The notes under the pieces: generated by a model
What the model was told of the DNA's origin: nothing
Seen by the model: only the letters and a program-made list of their open reading frames with translations
Databases searched by the model: none
Shown: positions 39,800 to 52,051 of the stretch, in pieces
How positions within the stretch are numbered: the first letter of the stretch is position 1
Layout: the number at the start of each line of letters is the position of its first letter
From: Deltaproteobacteria bacterium
GTDB lineage: Bacteria > Desulfobacterota > GWC2-55-46
NCBI GenBank assembly: GCA_016219015.1
Contig: JACRCL010000001.1
Span: 134,308-198,307, forward strand
Length of the DNA stretch: 64,000 nucleotides
Direction of reading: 5' to 3'
Translations under genes and position numbers: made by a program

Positions 39800-40057
39800 A
39801 TGGTCACCTCGAATACCGTAGCATTACTCGCAATTCTAACGATAGTTGCTTTGATTTTAAATCTTCCGTTCGGATATTTAAGAGTTAAGGCGAAGAAGTT
39901 CTCCATCAAGTGGTTCCTTTACATCCACCTGCCTATCCCGTTGATATTTCTCCTGAGGACCTCGGCGGGGTTCAGCGCGAAGGTCATCCCCATAATAGCC
40001 GCTGGAGCCGTCCTTGGCCAGCTCCTCGGGGGCAAACTCAATAAAACGGTATCCTGA
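39800..40057 (+). CDS. Small membrane protein of unknown function
   Basis: 85 residues. Two or three hydrophobic segments lie at about 5-24, 37-50 and 60-75, with a basic loop between (RVKAKKFSIKW). It resembles small inner-membrane proteins but no family was recognised. The start at 39800 is chosen because a promoter ends just before it and upstream in-frame residues look random. The next gene begins 1 bp after its stop. Confidence 0.6.
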   Translation: MVTSNTVALLAILTIVALILNLPFGYLRVKAKKFSIKWFLYIHLPIPLIFLLRTSAGFSAKVIPIIAAGAVLGQLLGGKLNKTVS

Positions 40058-40058
40058 A

Positions 40059-40544
40059 ATGAAGGGTAAAGGCTCCCCGGGGGGGCGCCGGAAGGGCAAA
40101 AACGGCGGCTCCTTCCACATTGGCGCTATCCTCGGCTCTTCCTTCAGCTCCCTCGGCATAGCCGGAAAGCTCCGGGAGCACTCCATAAGGAAGGCTTGGG
40201 CCGGGTGCGTCGGGGAAAATATCTCCCGGAAGGCCGCTCCTTCAAGGCTCATAGGCACCACCCTCTACTGCTCCGTAGTATCCTCCCCGTGGATGGCCGA
40301 GCTTAGCTTCCACAAACAATCGATGATCGAGAAGATAAACGAAAAACTCGGCTACCCCGCCGTAAGCGAGATAGTCTTCAAGCTCGGCCCTGTGGAGCCC
40401 CCGAAACAAGCCAAGGTTGTTGCCGCGCCCGTGAAGGAGCTCTCCCCATCGGACAGGGAGTTTATCGAGAAGGCCGCCTCGGCCATCAAGGACGAGGGGA
40501 TCAAGAAGGCGGTCAAAAGGGCGATGGAGAAGGCGAAGGGGTAG
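40059..40544 (+). CDS. DciA-like DUF721 protein
   Basis: 161 residues from the ATG at 40059; a TTG at 40014 inside the previous gene is possible. After a basic glycine-rich stretch (KGKGSPGGRRKGKNGG) comes the DUF721 pattern: AWAGCVGENISRKAAPSRLIGTTLYCSVVSSPWMAEL. The C-terminus is a charged helix. DciA is the ancestral bacterial loader of the replicative helicase DnaB, and many DUF721 proteins are its orthologues. That role is expected here but not shown. Confidence 0.75.
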   Translation: MKGKGSPGGRRKGKNGGSFHIGAILGSSFSSLGIAGKLREHSIRKAWAGCVGENISRKAAPSRLIGTTLYCSVVSSPWMAELSFHKQSMIEKINEKLGYPAVSEIVFKLGPVEPPKQAKVVAAPVKELSPSDREFIEKAASAIKDEGIKKAVKRAMEKAKG

Positions 40545-40622
40545 AAAATATTACTGTTTGAAATTTTAGATTCGAAACAACCATCTTTGGAAAAGCCCCT
40601 TTGCGCCCTGCCGGGCGCTTTC

Positions 40623-40749
40623 GGGCATAGGGCTCGGCTCCCTTTGCCTCATTCACGGATGACGAGCCCGCCGAACCTTCCTCAAAATACGCCTTCCGCC
40701 CCGCTCGCCCGCCCCTCCCCCAGCCCTACGGTCGCTACGCCCTATGCCC
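40623..40749. repeat. Intergenic element bounded by an 11-bp perfect inverted repeat
   Basis: GGGCATAGGGC (40623-40633) is exactly inverted as GCCCTATGCCC (40739-40749). The enclosed 105 bp are GC-rich and hold no gene. The gap lies between convergent genes (40544 and 40796). No second copy was noticed in this window. Confidence 0.5.
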
Positions 40750-40795
40750 TGAGTTTTTATAACCAAAAGACGGTAAATTCGGTTCCTCTTTGCTT

Positions 40796-41470
40796 TTATA
40801 CCTCTTCCTCTATAGTAAGCTCCCCTTGCATTCCCGCCTCCAGCAAAAATATCTTAGCCGGTTTAGCCTTGGACACGCGCGCGAACCTGAGCCTCAAGGG
40901 GCGGAGCCCCGCGGCTCTAAGACAGCCGAGCATCTCGAACAGCCGCGCTACAGGGAAGACGAAATATACCTTCCCGCCGTCGGCAACGAGGTATTTCGAG
41001 ACGGCTATGAGGTCGGAAATTTCGCCCTCGACCTCGCTGCGAGCCAGCGCCCTCTCCTTCGTGGGGCTTATCCTGCACGCCCCCTTTTTCATGTAAGGGG
41101 GGTTGGAGACGACGGCGTTGAAAGACCCTTTGGGGAAGACCCCTTCGATCTCCCTGTAATCGCTCTTCAGGACGCCGACCCTGTCATCAAGGCCGTTCAG
41201 GGCGATATTATCAGCCGCAATGGACGCGGCCTTCCCTTCTATCTCGATACCGGTTATTTTGGAGGCCCTGCTCTTCCACGCAAGGAGGAGCAGAAGCGCG
41301 CCCGCGCCGCAGCCGAGCTCGATTATGCTGTCAGTTTCTTTTAACGGGGGTATGAAATCGGCAAGGAGGACGGAGTCAGCGGTGAGCTTCTGGCCCGCGC
41401 CGCCCTGTAAAAAGCGGTACGGGCCGATTTTTCCGGATTTAATCTCTGGCGGAACGTTCTTTCGTGGCAA
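40796..41470 (-). CDS. TrmN6-type tRNA/RNA adenine-N6 methyltransferase
   Basis: 224 residues with a TTG start. SAM-binding motif I IIELGCGAGALLLLLA, then GIEIEGKAASIAADNIALNG, and the catalytic NPPY motif VVSNPPYMK identify an N6-adenine methyltransferase of the TrmN6/YfiC family. The known enzyme modifies A37 of tRNA-Val. The initial FLQGGAGQKLTADSVLLADF is the family's usual start. It lies 6 bp after the DUF1015 gene. Confidence 0.85.
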   Translation of the reverse strand: MPRKNVPPEIKSGKIGPYRFLQGGAGQKLTADSVLLADFIPPLKETDSIIELGCGAGALLLLLAWKSRASKITGIEIEGKAASIAADNIALNGLDDRVGVLKSDYREIEGVFPKGSFNAVVSNPPYMKKGACRISPTKERALARSEVEGEISDLIAVSKYLVADGGKVYFVFPVARLFEMLGCLRAAGLRPLRLRFARVSKAKPAKIFLLEAGMQGELTIEEEV

Positions 41471-41476
41471 TACGCT

Positions 41477-42844
41477 TCAGACCTTCGCGCGCTCCCCTTC
41501 GGAGTTCTTGTTGCCGAGCGAGTTTATCACAAGCCCTGAGAGGAGCTTCGGGTAGAAGTAGGTCGATTTCTGCGGCATGACGAAGCCAGCCAGCGCCACC
41601 GCCTTTACCTGCTCTATGCGGGTAGGGTTCAGGAGGAAGACGAGCTGGTTATCGTCCTTGGCCATCGCGCCGAGCGCCTCGTCGTAGCTCTTGACGTATA
41701 GGAGGTTCTCCTGCTTCTCCTGCGCCTCTTGGGTGATGCCGAGTATTTTCGATAGTATGAGCGAGTGGAGCACCGTGACGTCGAGGTTCTTGAAGACGTC
41801 CGGTATCCTGTCCCCGAAGACCCTGTCCATCATGTCGTCCGTCTTGAGCGTCAGGATGAAGTAGGCGTTCCTGCCCCTCATCTGAAGGCCGAAGGCGTTC
41901 TTCGCGCTCCCGACGGCCTCCAGCCCTTTAAGGAAAGAGCCGCGCACCGGGGCTTCGTTGGATACATCGAACGGGAGTTCCTTTATGTCGAAATATTCGC
42001 CGCACTGCTTGAGGAAAGAGGCCGGGTCGAAGCCCTTGAGGCTGTGGATTATCCTGTGCGTCGGCCATATCGTCATGCCCTCGTCGTCCATGTTCGAGAA
42101 ATACATCATGACGTAGTCGTAGGGCTCTTGGCCTGTCGGGTTCTCCGCCTTCTCCCTCATCATGTTCCTGTAGTTAAGGGCCGTTTCGTACCTGTGGTGG
42201 CCGTCCGCTATGAAAAGGGCCTTGTCCTTCATCGCTTCGGAGACCGATTTTATGACGAGCGGGTCGTCTATCCTCCAGAGCCTGTTCACTATTGCGTCGT
42301 CGTCCGGCACGTCGATTATCGGCGTTGCGCCCTTTGAGGCCCTGTCGAGCGCGCGGTTTATATCGAGCGAAGGGTCTGAATAGAGGGAGAATATGCAGCT
42401 CAAGTTCACGTTGCAGGCCTGCATCAGCTTCAACCTGTCGGCCTTGGGGCCTGAGAGGGTCTTCTCGTGCGGGTGGATGCCCTTGCCGAAGTCCTGTAGT
42501 CTGGAAAGCGCTATGAACCCCTTGCGGGTATGGGTGCTTCCGTCCTTTAATTTGTACGACTGTGTGTAATAGTAAATCGACGGCCTGCCGTCCTGGACGA
42601 GCACGCCGTCATTTATCCATTTCTTGAGGTCCACGGCCGCCCGCGAGTATTTGTCGCTCCCTTCCCTGTCATCGGGTGAGGTCTTGCCGAGTATGAGCCG
42701 TATTATGTTATTGGGGTGGCGGCCGTAGAGGTCGTCCTGCTTTTTCGGGGATATGACGTCGTAAGGAGGGGCCATGACCCTGTCAAGGCCGCCGACCTTG
42801 GCCGGGTTATAAAGTAGGCCTTTAAAAGGCTTTATCTCAGCCAT
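41477..42844 (-). CDS. DUF1015 family protein
   Basis: 455 residues. The N-terminal PFKGLLYNPAKV...VMAPPYDVISPKKQDDLYGRHPNNIIRLILGK is the DUF1015 hallmark (key parts APPYDVIS and NIIRLILGK). IADGHHRYETALNYR near 213-227 is the most conserved segment and may be the active site. The family is widespread and uncharacterised, often encoded near serine or phosphoserine metabolism genes. It is co-transcribed with the TrmN6-like gene. Confidence 0.9.
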   Translation of the reverse strand: MAEIKPFKGLLYNPAKVGGLDRVMAPPYDVISPKKQDDLYGRHPNNIIRLILGKTSPDDREGSDKYSRAAVDLKKWINDGVLVQDGRPSIYYYTQSYKLKDGSTHTRKGFIALSRLQDFGKGIHPHEKTLSGPKADRLKLMQACNVNLSCIFSLYSDPSLDINRALDRASKGATPIIDVPDDDAIVNRLWRIDDPLVIKSVSEAMKDKALFIADGHHRYETALNYRNMMREKAENPTGQEPYDYVMMYFSNMDDEGMTIWPTHRIIHSLKGFDPASFLKQCGEYFDIKELPFDVSNEAPVRGSFLKGLEAVGSAKNAFGLQMRGRNAYFILTLKTDDMMDRVFGDRIPDVFKNLDVTVLHSLILSKILGITQEAQEKQENLLYVKSYDEALGAMAKDDNQLVFLLNPTRIEQVKAVALAGFVMPQKSTYFYPKLLSGLVINSLGNKNSEGERAKV

Positions 42845-42889
42845 TTCAGAACACCTCGCGAAAGATTTGACTGCGGACTGGAATCTATA

Positions 42890-42919
42890 AATTTACTATT
42901 GAGGGGAGGTTTTTGTCAA
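42890..42919 (-). promoter_or_regulatory. Sigma-70 promoter of the DUF1015 gene
   Basis: On the minus strand TTGACA (42919-42914), an 18-bp spacer and TAAATT (42895-42890), about 40 bp before the ATG at 42844 allowing for the start site. Confidence 0.5.
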
Positions 42920-42973
42920 TGAAAAAAGGAGCGGCGTGAAACGGCTGATATAGCGGAGGAATTCGGTGAGGAA

Positions 42974-43009
42974 CCGAAGCTCCCCTCGGCAAGCCGCGGG
43001 GAGCTTCGG
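42974..43009. repeat. Long GC-rich hairpin related to repeat E
   Basis: Two 17-bp arms, CCGAAGCTCCCCTCGGC and GCCGCGGGGAGCTTCGG, with one mismatch and an AA loop. It has the same CCCC...GGGG plan as repeat E. On the plus strand an A-run follows, so it is not a terminator for either neighbour. Confidence 0.6.
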
Positions 43010-43024
43010 AAAAAAAACCAAAGT

Positions 43025-43131
43025 TGTCATTCTGAGGAGCCGAAGGCGACGAAGAATCTCTCGCCTTGTTAGCTCCGAGATACTTCCCCTTCGCTTCGCT
43101 CAGGGCTTCGGCTCACACGCTCAGGATGACA
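43025..43131. repeat. Repeat family B, copy B4
   Basis: It runs from TGTCATTCTGAGGAGCCG to CGCTCAGGATGACA with GAAGAATCTC and GAGATACTTC inside. Together with the hairpin at 42974 and the fragment A4 it fills the 370-bp gap between the DUF1015 gene and the DUF4350-like gene. Confidence 0.8.
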
Positions 43132-43150
43132 GGGTAGAACAGTTTTGTTT

Positions 43151-43207
43151 GTACGCCGCAGTGACGAGCGGTGAAGCCAACAAAGCAGATGGATTTTTTG
43201 TGCAGCC
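43151..43207 (+). repeat. Repeat family A, right-half fragment A4
   Basis: It matches the right half of A1 from GTACGCCGC through GAAGCCAACAAAGCAGATGG to TTTTTTGTGCAGCC. The left half is absent. It ends 8 bp from the stop of the next gene. Confidence 0.7.
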
Positions 43208-43214
43208 TCTTACC

Positions 43215-44003
43215 CTATCGCGTGAACCATTTTATTATATTTTCGGAAAGCCTCCTGTTGTCGGCCTCTCCGATGAATTTGTTCGCGAAAGGCGCGTCAT
43301 CGGCTACGACGACGACCTTGCCTTTCCCGAAGCTTGCCGCGCCAATGATGCCGAACTGCTGGACCGGCTCCCCTGGTTCGAACTTGCGGTCGCGGTTGAT
43401 GTCCGCCCACGCCTTGCCCGACGTGCTCGCCACTATCGAGGCGTCCGCTTCGGCCCTGAGCCCCCATGTGCCGAATACGGCTATCTTCTTAAGGCCTGCG
43501 GTCACGGGGTGGGCGGTGAACCTGCTTACATGGAAGTCCTGCGACTCGTTGCCTATCATATCCGTGGCCTCGGATATGACGAAGTTCGACACTATTATGC
43601 CGAAGTCCCCGGTCAGCTCGGCCACGGGGCTTGAGATATGCAGGAGCACAAGCAGGTTGCCGCCGCCTTTCACGAAGTCTTTGAGCGCGTCCTGCTCCTG
43701 CGGGGAAAAGCCCCTCGAAGGCCCGGCTATCACGTACGTCTTTACACCTTCAAGCGTCGGTTTCACCGGCTTCTCGTATGTCACGGCCACGTCCTGCCCG
43801 GAGTTTTTGATCATCCCGTAGAAGCTTGAGTAATCGAGCGGGCCATCCTTCACGGGTGAGAATATCTCGTTGTGCGAGAGGTCGAATACGGTCTTTCCCC
43901 TGTCCGGCGCTGCGGCGCTGCTCAGGGGCGCGGACAGCGCCACAATACAAAAAAAAGCTGCCGGGGCAACCAAAAATATCCTCCGGATAACGCGTTTTCT
44001 CAT
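43215..44003 (-). CDS. Secreted DUF4350-like (GATase-fold) protein
   Basis: 262 residues. A signal peptide covers about 1-31 (FLVAPAAFFCIVALSAPLSSA). The mature part reads FDLSHNEIFSP, TYVIAGPSRGFSPQEQDALKDFVKGGGNLLVLLH, and GKGKVVVVADDAPFANKFI, the pattern of DUF4350 and related glutamine-amidotransferase-like folds, which often sense or bind sugars at the envelope. DINRDRKFEPGE looks like a calcium-binding dockerin-type loop. It is a single-gene unit behind its own promoter. Confidence 0.72.
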   Translation of the reverse strand: MRKRVIRRIFLVAPAAFFCIVALSAPLSSAAAPDRGKTVFDLSHNEIFSPVKDGPLDYSSFYGMIKNSGQDVAVTYEKPVKPTLEGVKTYVIAGPSRGFSPQEQDALKDFVKGGGNLLVLLHISSPVAELTGDFGIIVSNFVISEATDMIGNESQDFHVSRFTAHPVTAGLKKIAVFGTWGLRAEADASIVASTSGKAWADINRDRKFEPGEPVQQFGIIGAASFGKGKVVVVADDAPFANKFIGEADNRRLSENIIKWFTR

Positions 44004-44057
44004 CTATGCAATCCTCACAGTGGTTTATGGCGCCCTTCCAACCGCGGCGCGGAGTTA

Positions 44058-44086
44058 ACTATATCGGCGTATCGCAGAGCTGTCAA
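44058..44086 (-). promoter_or_regulatory. Sigma-70 promoter of the DUF4350-like gene
   Basis: On the minus strand TTGACA (44086-44081), a 17-bp spacer and TATAGT (44063-44058). The expected start near 44051 is about 48 bp before the ATG at 44003. Confidence 0.68.
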
Positions 44087-44179
44087 GGACACGGGCGGGA
44101 AAAACTGGGCAGATATTTCTCGATGTGAAAAAGGTGCAGTAAGAAAACTATGATTGAAGATGATTGCATCATACGGGCT

Positions 44180-44217
44180 AAAAAAACAAAGGGTTTCAGG
44201 TCGCAGACCTGAAACCC
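44180..44217 (-). terminator. Rho-independent terminator of recG
   Basis: A perfect 12-bp stem, GGGTTTCAGGTC/GACCTGAAACCC (44191-44202 and 44206-44217), with a three-base loop. On the minus strand it is followed by TTTGTTTTTTT. It lies 46 bp after the recG stop. Confidence 0.93.
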
Positions 44218-44263
44218 GCGCAAAGCTTTCTTAAAGATAGCGGATTGATTTTCAAATACGCTA

Positions 44264-46687
44264 TCAGCCTATCTCCGCCAGCTCAAGCCTGCCTTCCCAC
44301 CGCGCCTTCAGGACCTCTCTTACGCCCTCTCCCTGGGGGCTCTGCAGCCTCGGGTTCCTCTCCAGGAAATTGAGCGCCTCCTCGCGCGCCTTTTTAAGAA
44401 GCACGAGGTCGGTCAACGCCTCCTGCGTCTTGAAGTCCGGCAGCCCGGCCTGCCTCGTGCCGAGGAAATCTCCGGGGCCGCGTATCTTCAAATCCTCCTC
44501 GGCTATCTTGAACCCGTCCTGCGTCGCCTCCATGACCTTAAGCCTTTTGTACGTGTCCTCGGAGTTGGTCCACGCCGCGAGGAGCAGGCAGACGGATTTT
44601 TTCTCTCCCCTGCCGACCCTGCCCCTGAGCTGGTGCAACTGGGCGAGGCCGAACCTCTCGGCGTGCTCGATGAGCATGACTGTGGCGTTCGGCACGTCCA
44701 CCCCGACCTCTATTACGGTCGTTGATACGAGGATATCGAGCCTTCTGTTCTTGAAGTCATGCATCACGGCCTCTTTTTCATCGGCCTTCAGCCTGCCGTG
44801 GAGGAGCCCCACCCTGAACTCCCTGAAGATATCCCTCTCAAGGTGCTCCTTCATGTTCGTGGCGTCCTTGAGCGGCAGCTCGTCCGAGCCCTCGACGAGC
44901 GGATAGACTATGTAGCACTGGCTGCCGGATTTCAGCTCGCCCCTTATGAGGTCATACGCCTGCATCCTGTCCCGCTCCCTGAGTATGCGGGTAGATACCG
45001 GCTTTCTCCCCGGCGGCAGCTCGTCGATTATCGACACGTCGAGGTCGCCGAATACGGTCATCGAAAGGGTCCTCGGTATGGGGGTTGCCGTCATTATCAA
45101 TATGTCAGGGGAAACGCCTTTCAGGGCGCCCTTTTTTTTCAAGGCCGCCCTCTGCGCCACCCCGAACCTGTGCTGCTCGTCTATTACCGCCAGCCCGAGT
45201 CTTTTGAACTCGACGTCTTTCTGTATGAGGGCGTGGGTGCCTACGATGAGATCAACGCCGCCGTCTTTTATCGAGGCAAGGGCCTTTGCCCTCTCGCTCT
45301 TCACCATATTGCCCGTAAGGAGTATTGAGCTAACACCGAGCTGGTCGGAATACCTGTGAGTAGTAAGGTAATGCTGCTCGGCGAGTATCTCGGTCGGCGC
45401 CATTATCGCGGCCTGATAGCCTGCTTCAACGGCCGTAAGCGCGGCGATCAGGCTCACAATGGTCTTTCCTGAACCCACGTCGCCCTGGATGAGCCTGTTC
45501 ATCGGGTGCGGCTCGCCCATGTCGGCCTTTACCTCGGCAAGCGTCCTCTCCTGCGCCCCTGTCAGGGTGAACGGAAGGAGCTTGCGGAGCTTTTCTTCCA
45601 GGACTCCCCCGGCGGACATCGGCACGCCGCCTTCCTTTTTAGCCTGCTCCCGTTTGAGCGCGAGGCCGAGCTCAAGGAGGAACAGCTCGTCGAAGGCAAG
45701 GCTCTTTTTAGCAAGAGATACTTTGCCTGCGTCATCCGAAGGCAGGTGCGCCTCTTTGAAGGCATGGGAGAGCTCAAGCATCCCGTTCCTTCCGAAGGCG
45801 GCGCGGGGAGCCCCGTTGACGGCGAATGAAGCGTAACCCTCCACCACCGAGCTTATTATCTTCCTGAAGGTCTTCTGGTGGAGGTTTTCGACCTGGGAGT
45901 ATATCGGGATTATCGAGCCGGAGCCTGACGGGCCGGATAAGTCCTCCCCCTCATCGAGCAACTCTATATCCGGGTGTATCATCTCTTTCTGAGGGCCGAA
46001 GGCCGACACCGTCCCGAACAGGATTAGCTTTTGTCCCGGCTTGTACCTGTTCTTCATGTAGGAAATCCGGTAATTGAACCACTTTACCTTGAGTATCGAG
46101 CCCCCGTCTGTCACGGCCATCTCGAAGACCTTCCTCTTGCCGTACCGCGCCTCGCCCGAGGCCATGACAGAGGCTGATACGGACCCGTTCTGCCCGGGGA
46201 CAAGCTCCTTTATCGTCTTTATCTTCCGCCTGTCCTCGTGTCGGATGGGGAGGAAGTAGAGGAGGTCCTCTACCGTGGAGAGGCCTTTTTTGGAGAGCCT
46301 TTCAGCGAGCCTCGGCCCGATGCCCTTTATGAACTGCAAAGGGGTACTCATGAGCTTGAGACGCCTTTTAACCTCTTGGAGGGGCATGGCCTGCGCCTCG
46401 TCCTCCGTGCGGGTCAATGAGTCCGCGAGCCCCATCGCCTTCGATATCCTCTCCTTCTTTTCAGCCGCGGCAAGGGAATCGAACCCGGAAAGCGTCTTTT
46501 TTATCTCTTTCAGCCTGGAGGCGTCCGCCTCCGGCAGACCGGGGACGGCCTCGTCGCAGAGGCGGGATACGAAAGGCTCGATGGATTTTACGGAGTTTAA
46601 GCGCTGGAAACCGTCTTTTGAGGCGAGCCTCAGGGGCTTGAGGATAGATTCGATTATCCCGTCCAGGTTCTTCTTTTCCTCTGCCAT
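44264..46687 (-). CDS. recG: ATP-dependent DNA helicase RecG
   Basis: 807 residues from the ATG at 46687 (a GTG two codons upstream is possible), longer than the common 690 because of an N-terminal helical extension of about 110 residues. The wedge domain starts near LQFIKGIGPRLAERL and LPIRHEDRR. Helicase motifs include QGDVGSGKT, MAPTEILAEQH, the DEQH box in VIDEQHRFGVAQR, TATPIPRTLS, and VGVDVPNATVMLIEHAERFGLAQLHQLRGRVGRG in the second domain. RecG remodels stalled forks and Holliday junctions. It lies 14 bp after kup. Confidence 0.95.
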   Translation of the reverse strand: MAEEKKNLDGIIESILKPLRLASKDGFQRLNSVKSIEPFVSRLCDEAVPGLPEADASRLKEIKKTLSGFDSLAAAEKKERISKAMGLADSLTRTEDEAQAMPLQEVKRRLKLMSTPLQFIKGIGPRLAERLSKKGLSTVEDLLYFLPIRHEDRRKIKTIKELVPGQNGSVSASVMASGEARYGKRKVFEMAVTDGGSILKVKWFNYRISYMKNRYKPGQKLILFGTVSAFGPQKEMIHPDIELLDEGEDLSGPSGSGSIIPIYSQVENLHQKTFRKIISSVVEGYASFAVNGAPRAAFGRNGMLELSHAFKEAHLPSDDAGKVSLAKKSLAFDELFLLELGLALKREQAKKEGGVPMSAGGVLEEKLRKLLPFTLTGAQERTLAEVKADMGEPHPMNRLIQGDVGSGKTIVSLIAALTAVEAGYQAAIMAPTEILAEQHYLTTHRYSDQLGVSSILLTGNMVKSERAKALASIKDGGVDLIVGTHALIQKDVEFKRLGLAVIDEQHRFGVAQRAALKKKGALKGVSPDILIMTATPIPRTLSMTVFGDLDVSIIDELPPGRKPVSTRILRERDRMQAYDLIRGELKSGSQCYIVYPLVEGSDELPLKDATNMKEHLERDIFREFRVGLLHGRLKADEKEAVMHDFKNRRLDILVSTTVIEVGVDVPNATVMLIEHAERFGLAQLHQLRGRVGRGEKKSVCLLLAAWTNSEDTYKRLKVMEATQDGFKIAEEDLKIRGPGDFLGTRQAGLPDFKTQEALTDLVLLKKAREEALNFLERNPRLQSPQGEGVREVLKARWEGRLELAEIG

Positions 46688-46701
46688 GGGCACCCTTAGG
46701 G

Positions 46702-48495
46702 TTACATCTCGACCCGCGTTATGACGCCGTGGAGCTTGTTCGAAGGGAGCTTGTAGAACTGAAGGAACGTCGGGGTAAGCTTCTTTATTAAGGAGAATAT
46801 CTTCCAGACGATGTTGCTCGTGGATATCTCCTCGAGGCCGTAGAATATGGTCTTCTCGTTCATCCCGGCCATCTTGAGTATCGATTCGACGTCGACGACC
46901 TCCATGTACCCGGCCTGTATCTCGAACGCCCTCAAGCCGGGGGCGAGCGGCTCGTTGAAGTAGTAATTGAGGCCGAAAGGCTCGTCGGACCTCACTATCG
47001 ACACTATGACGTTGTCCTCGTAGATGATGTTGTTCTTGAACATCGTGTGCACTATGTACGGGGCGATGTCCTTCGCGTCCTTGGCGAAGAATAGCGCGGT
47101 GCCGCCTATCTTGCTCAGGTTCCTGTATATCTGGTTATAGCTTATGAGGAACGCCTCCTGGTTCAGGGGCCGAAGCGCCCTGTAGAGCCTCTTCTGCCCG
47201 GCCGTGTAGATTATTATCATGCAGAGCGGTAAAAGGGCTATTATTATCGACCAATAGCCCCCGTGGGGTATCTTGAACATGTTCGAGACGAGGAACGTGA
47301 GGTCTACGAAGATCAGGAGGCACGAGACGGCGGACTTTATGAACTCCCGCCTGTAGTAGAAGATCGCCGTCATCATCGTGGCCGTGATCGTCATGGTCCC
47401 GTTGACGGCAAGGCCGTAAGCCACGGCGAGGTTCTTGGACTCCTTGAACTCGTACATTATGAATATCACGAAGGCAAGGAGAAACCAGTTTACGAAGCTG
47501 ATGTATATCTGGCCCCTCATCTCTTTGGATGTATAGTCCACCTTGAAGAGCGGCATAACATGGGTGGTTATGCCCTGATAAACTATCGAGAACATCCCGC
47601 TTATCATGGCCTGCGAGGCTATGATCGTGGCGGCTATGCTCAAAAGGAGGAACGGGACATAGAGGAACTGCGCCTGATGGAATATCATCTCGAAGAGCAC
47701 GTTGCGCGCGTCCGGATGGTTCAAAATAAAAGCGCCCTGCCCGAAGTAATTCAACATAAGGGCTATAAATACAAAATTCCATGCCTTGACTATCGGCCAG
47801 CGTCCCAAATGCCCCATATCGGAATACAGGGCCTCTCCGCCTGTGGCGCAGAGTATGACCTCGTTAAGCACAAGGAAGCCCGCGAACCCGTTTGAGTAGA
47901 TGAATTTAAGCCCGTAGTACGGGTTTACCGCCCACAATATGGACGAAAAATGTAAAATAGAGGCTATCCCTGAAATAGCCAGAACAAAAAACCATATGAG
48001 CATCAACGGGCCGAACGCCCACGCTACCCTTTCAGTGCCCCTTTTCTGAAAGACAAAAAGGAGTATGGCGATAAGCGCGGCTACGATGATCAGCTTGGTC
48101 TGGCTCACGTCCTCAAAACCGGGTATGAGCAATATGCCTTCGACCGCGCTCAAGATGCTTATCGCCGGGGTAATGACGCCATCGCCCACGAAAAGGGATA
48201 TGGCTATAAAGGAGAGTATCGTTATGAAAGCGGCCTGCCGGCCTGTCTTGAGATAAGGCGCCAACAGCTCTCTTAAAACAATGGTCCCGCCTTCGCCTTT
48301 GTGGCTTAAACTCGTGGCAAGCCAGGCGTACTCAACGGTCACATGGGTTATGACAGTCCATAAAATAAGGGATACTACGCCTATTACGTTGGCCTGGGTG
48401 GGTTTCGTGAAGAGGAAGATGACCGTCAGGGTGTATATAGGGCTTGTGCCTATGTCACCGAAGACTATGCCGAGTGATTTTATTATCTTCTGCAT
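46702..48495 (-). CDS. kup: Low-affinity potassium transporter Kup
   Basis: 597 residues, about twelve membrane segments over residues 1-440 and a cytosolic C-terminal domain. Kup motifs: GIVFGDIGTSPIYTLTVIF near the N-terminus, SHKGEGGTIVLRELL, GDGVITPAISILSAVEG, and ALYSDMGHLGRWPI. It imports potassium by proton symport in studied relatives. The gene lies directly upstream of recG, and a 200-bp gap with an inverted repeat separates it from carB. Confidence 0.93.
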   Translation of the reverse strand: MQKIIKSLGIVFGDIGTSPIYTLTVIFLFTKPTQANVIGVVSLILWTVITHVTVEYAWLATSLSHKGEGGTIVLRELLAPYLKTGRQAAFITILSFIAISLFVGDGVITPAISILSAVEGILLIPGFEDVSQTKLIIVAALIAILLFVFQKRGTERVAWAFGPLMLIWFFVLAISGIASILHFSSILWAVNPYYGLKFIYSNGFAGFLVLNEVILCATGGEALYSDMGHLGRWPIVKAWNFVFIALMLNYFGQGAFILNHPDARNVLFEMIFHQAQFLYVPFLLLSIAATIIASQAMISGMFSIVYQGITTHVMPLFKVDYTSKEMRGQIYISFVNWFLLAFVIFIMYEFKESKNLAVAYGLAVNGTMTITATMMTAIFYYRREFIKSAVSCLLIFVDLTFLVSNMFKIPHGGYWSIIIALLPLCMIIIYTAGQKRLYRALRPLNQEAFLISYNQIYRNLSKIGGTALFFAKDAKDIAPYIVHTMFKNNIIYEDNVIVSIVRSDEPFGLNYYFNEPLAPGLRAFEIQAGYMEVVDVESILKMAGMNEKTIFYGLEEISTSNIVWKIFSLIKKLTPTFLQFYKLPSNKLHGVITRVEM

Positions 48496-48513
48496 CGCTT
48501 TTGGACTTTTCAG

Positions 48514-48671
48514 CCACGGCTTGGCCGAGGTGAACGATGGAACTCCATTCTTCCGGCAAGGTAGTTTTATTTATAAAAAAGCACGCCTACCAGGCGATTC
48601 CGACCTATCGCCTGAACATGTCTTTAAAAAACCGGTTTTGGAGGACTTGGACGACCTTGGCCAAGCCGCGG
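48514..48671. repeat. Inverted repeat element between carB and kup
   Basis: CCACGGCTTGGCC (48514-48526) and GGCCAAGCCGCGG (48659-48671) are inverted with one mismatch. They recall the ACTTGGCCGG/CCGGCCAAGT arms of repeat D, so this may be a decayed D relative. The 130 bp inside are AT-rich without a gene. Confidence 0.45.
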
Positions 48672-48697
48672 CTTAAACCCGGGAAGGTTTTTCAGCG

Positions 48698-52003
<3,306 letters not shown>

Positions 52004-52051
52004 GAAAAATCCCTCCAGGCATCCTATAAATTCTAAAAATTTAATATATTT

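Noticed and set aside
42974-43009. 17-bp hairpin considered as a terminator
   Set aside because: An A-run, not a T-run, follows on the plus strand and no plus-strand gene ends nearby; on the minus strand the T-run comes before the stem.
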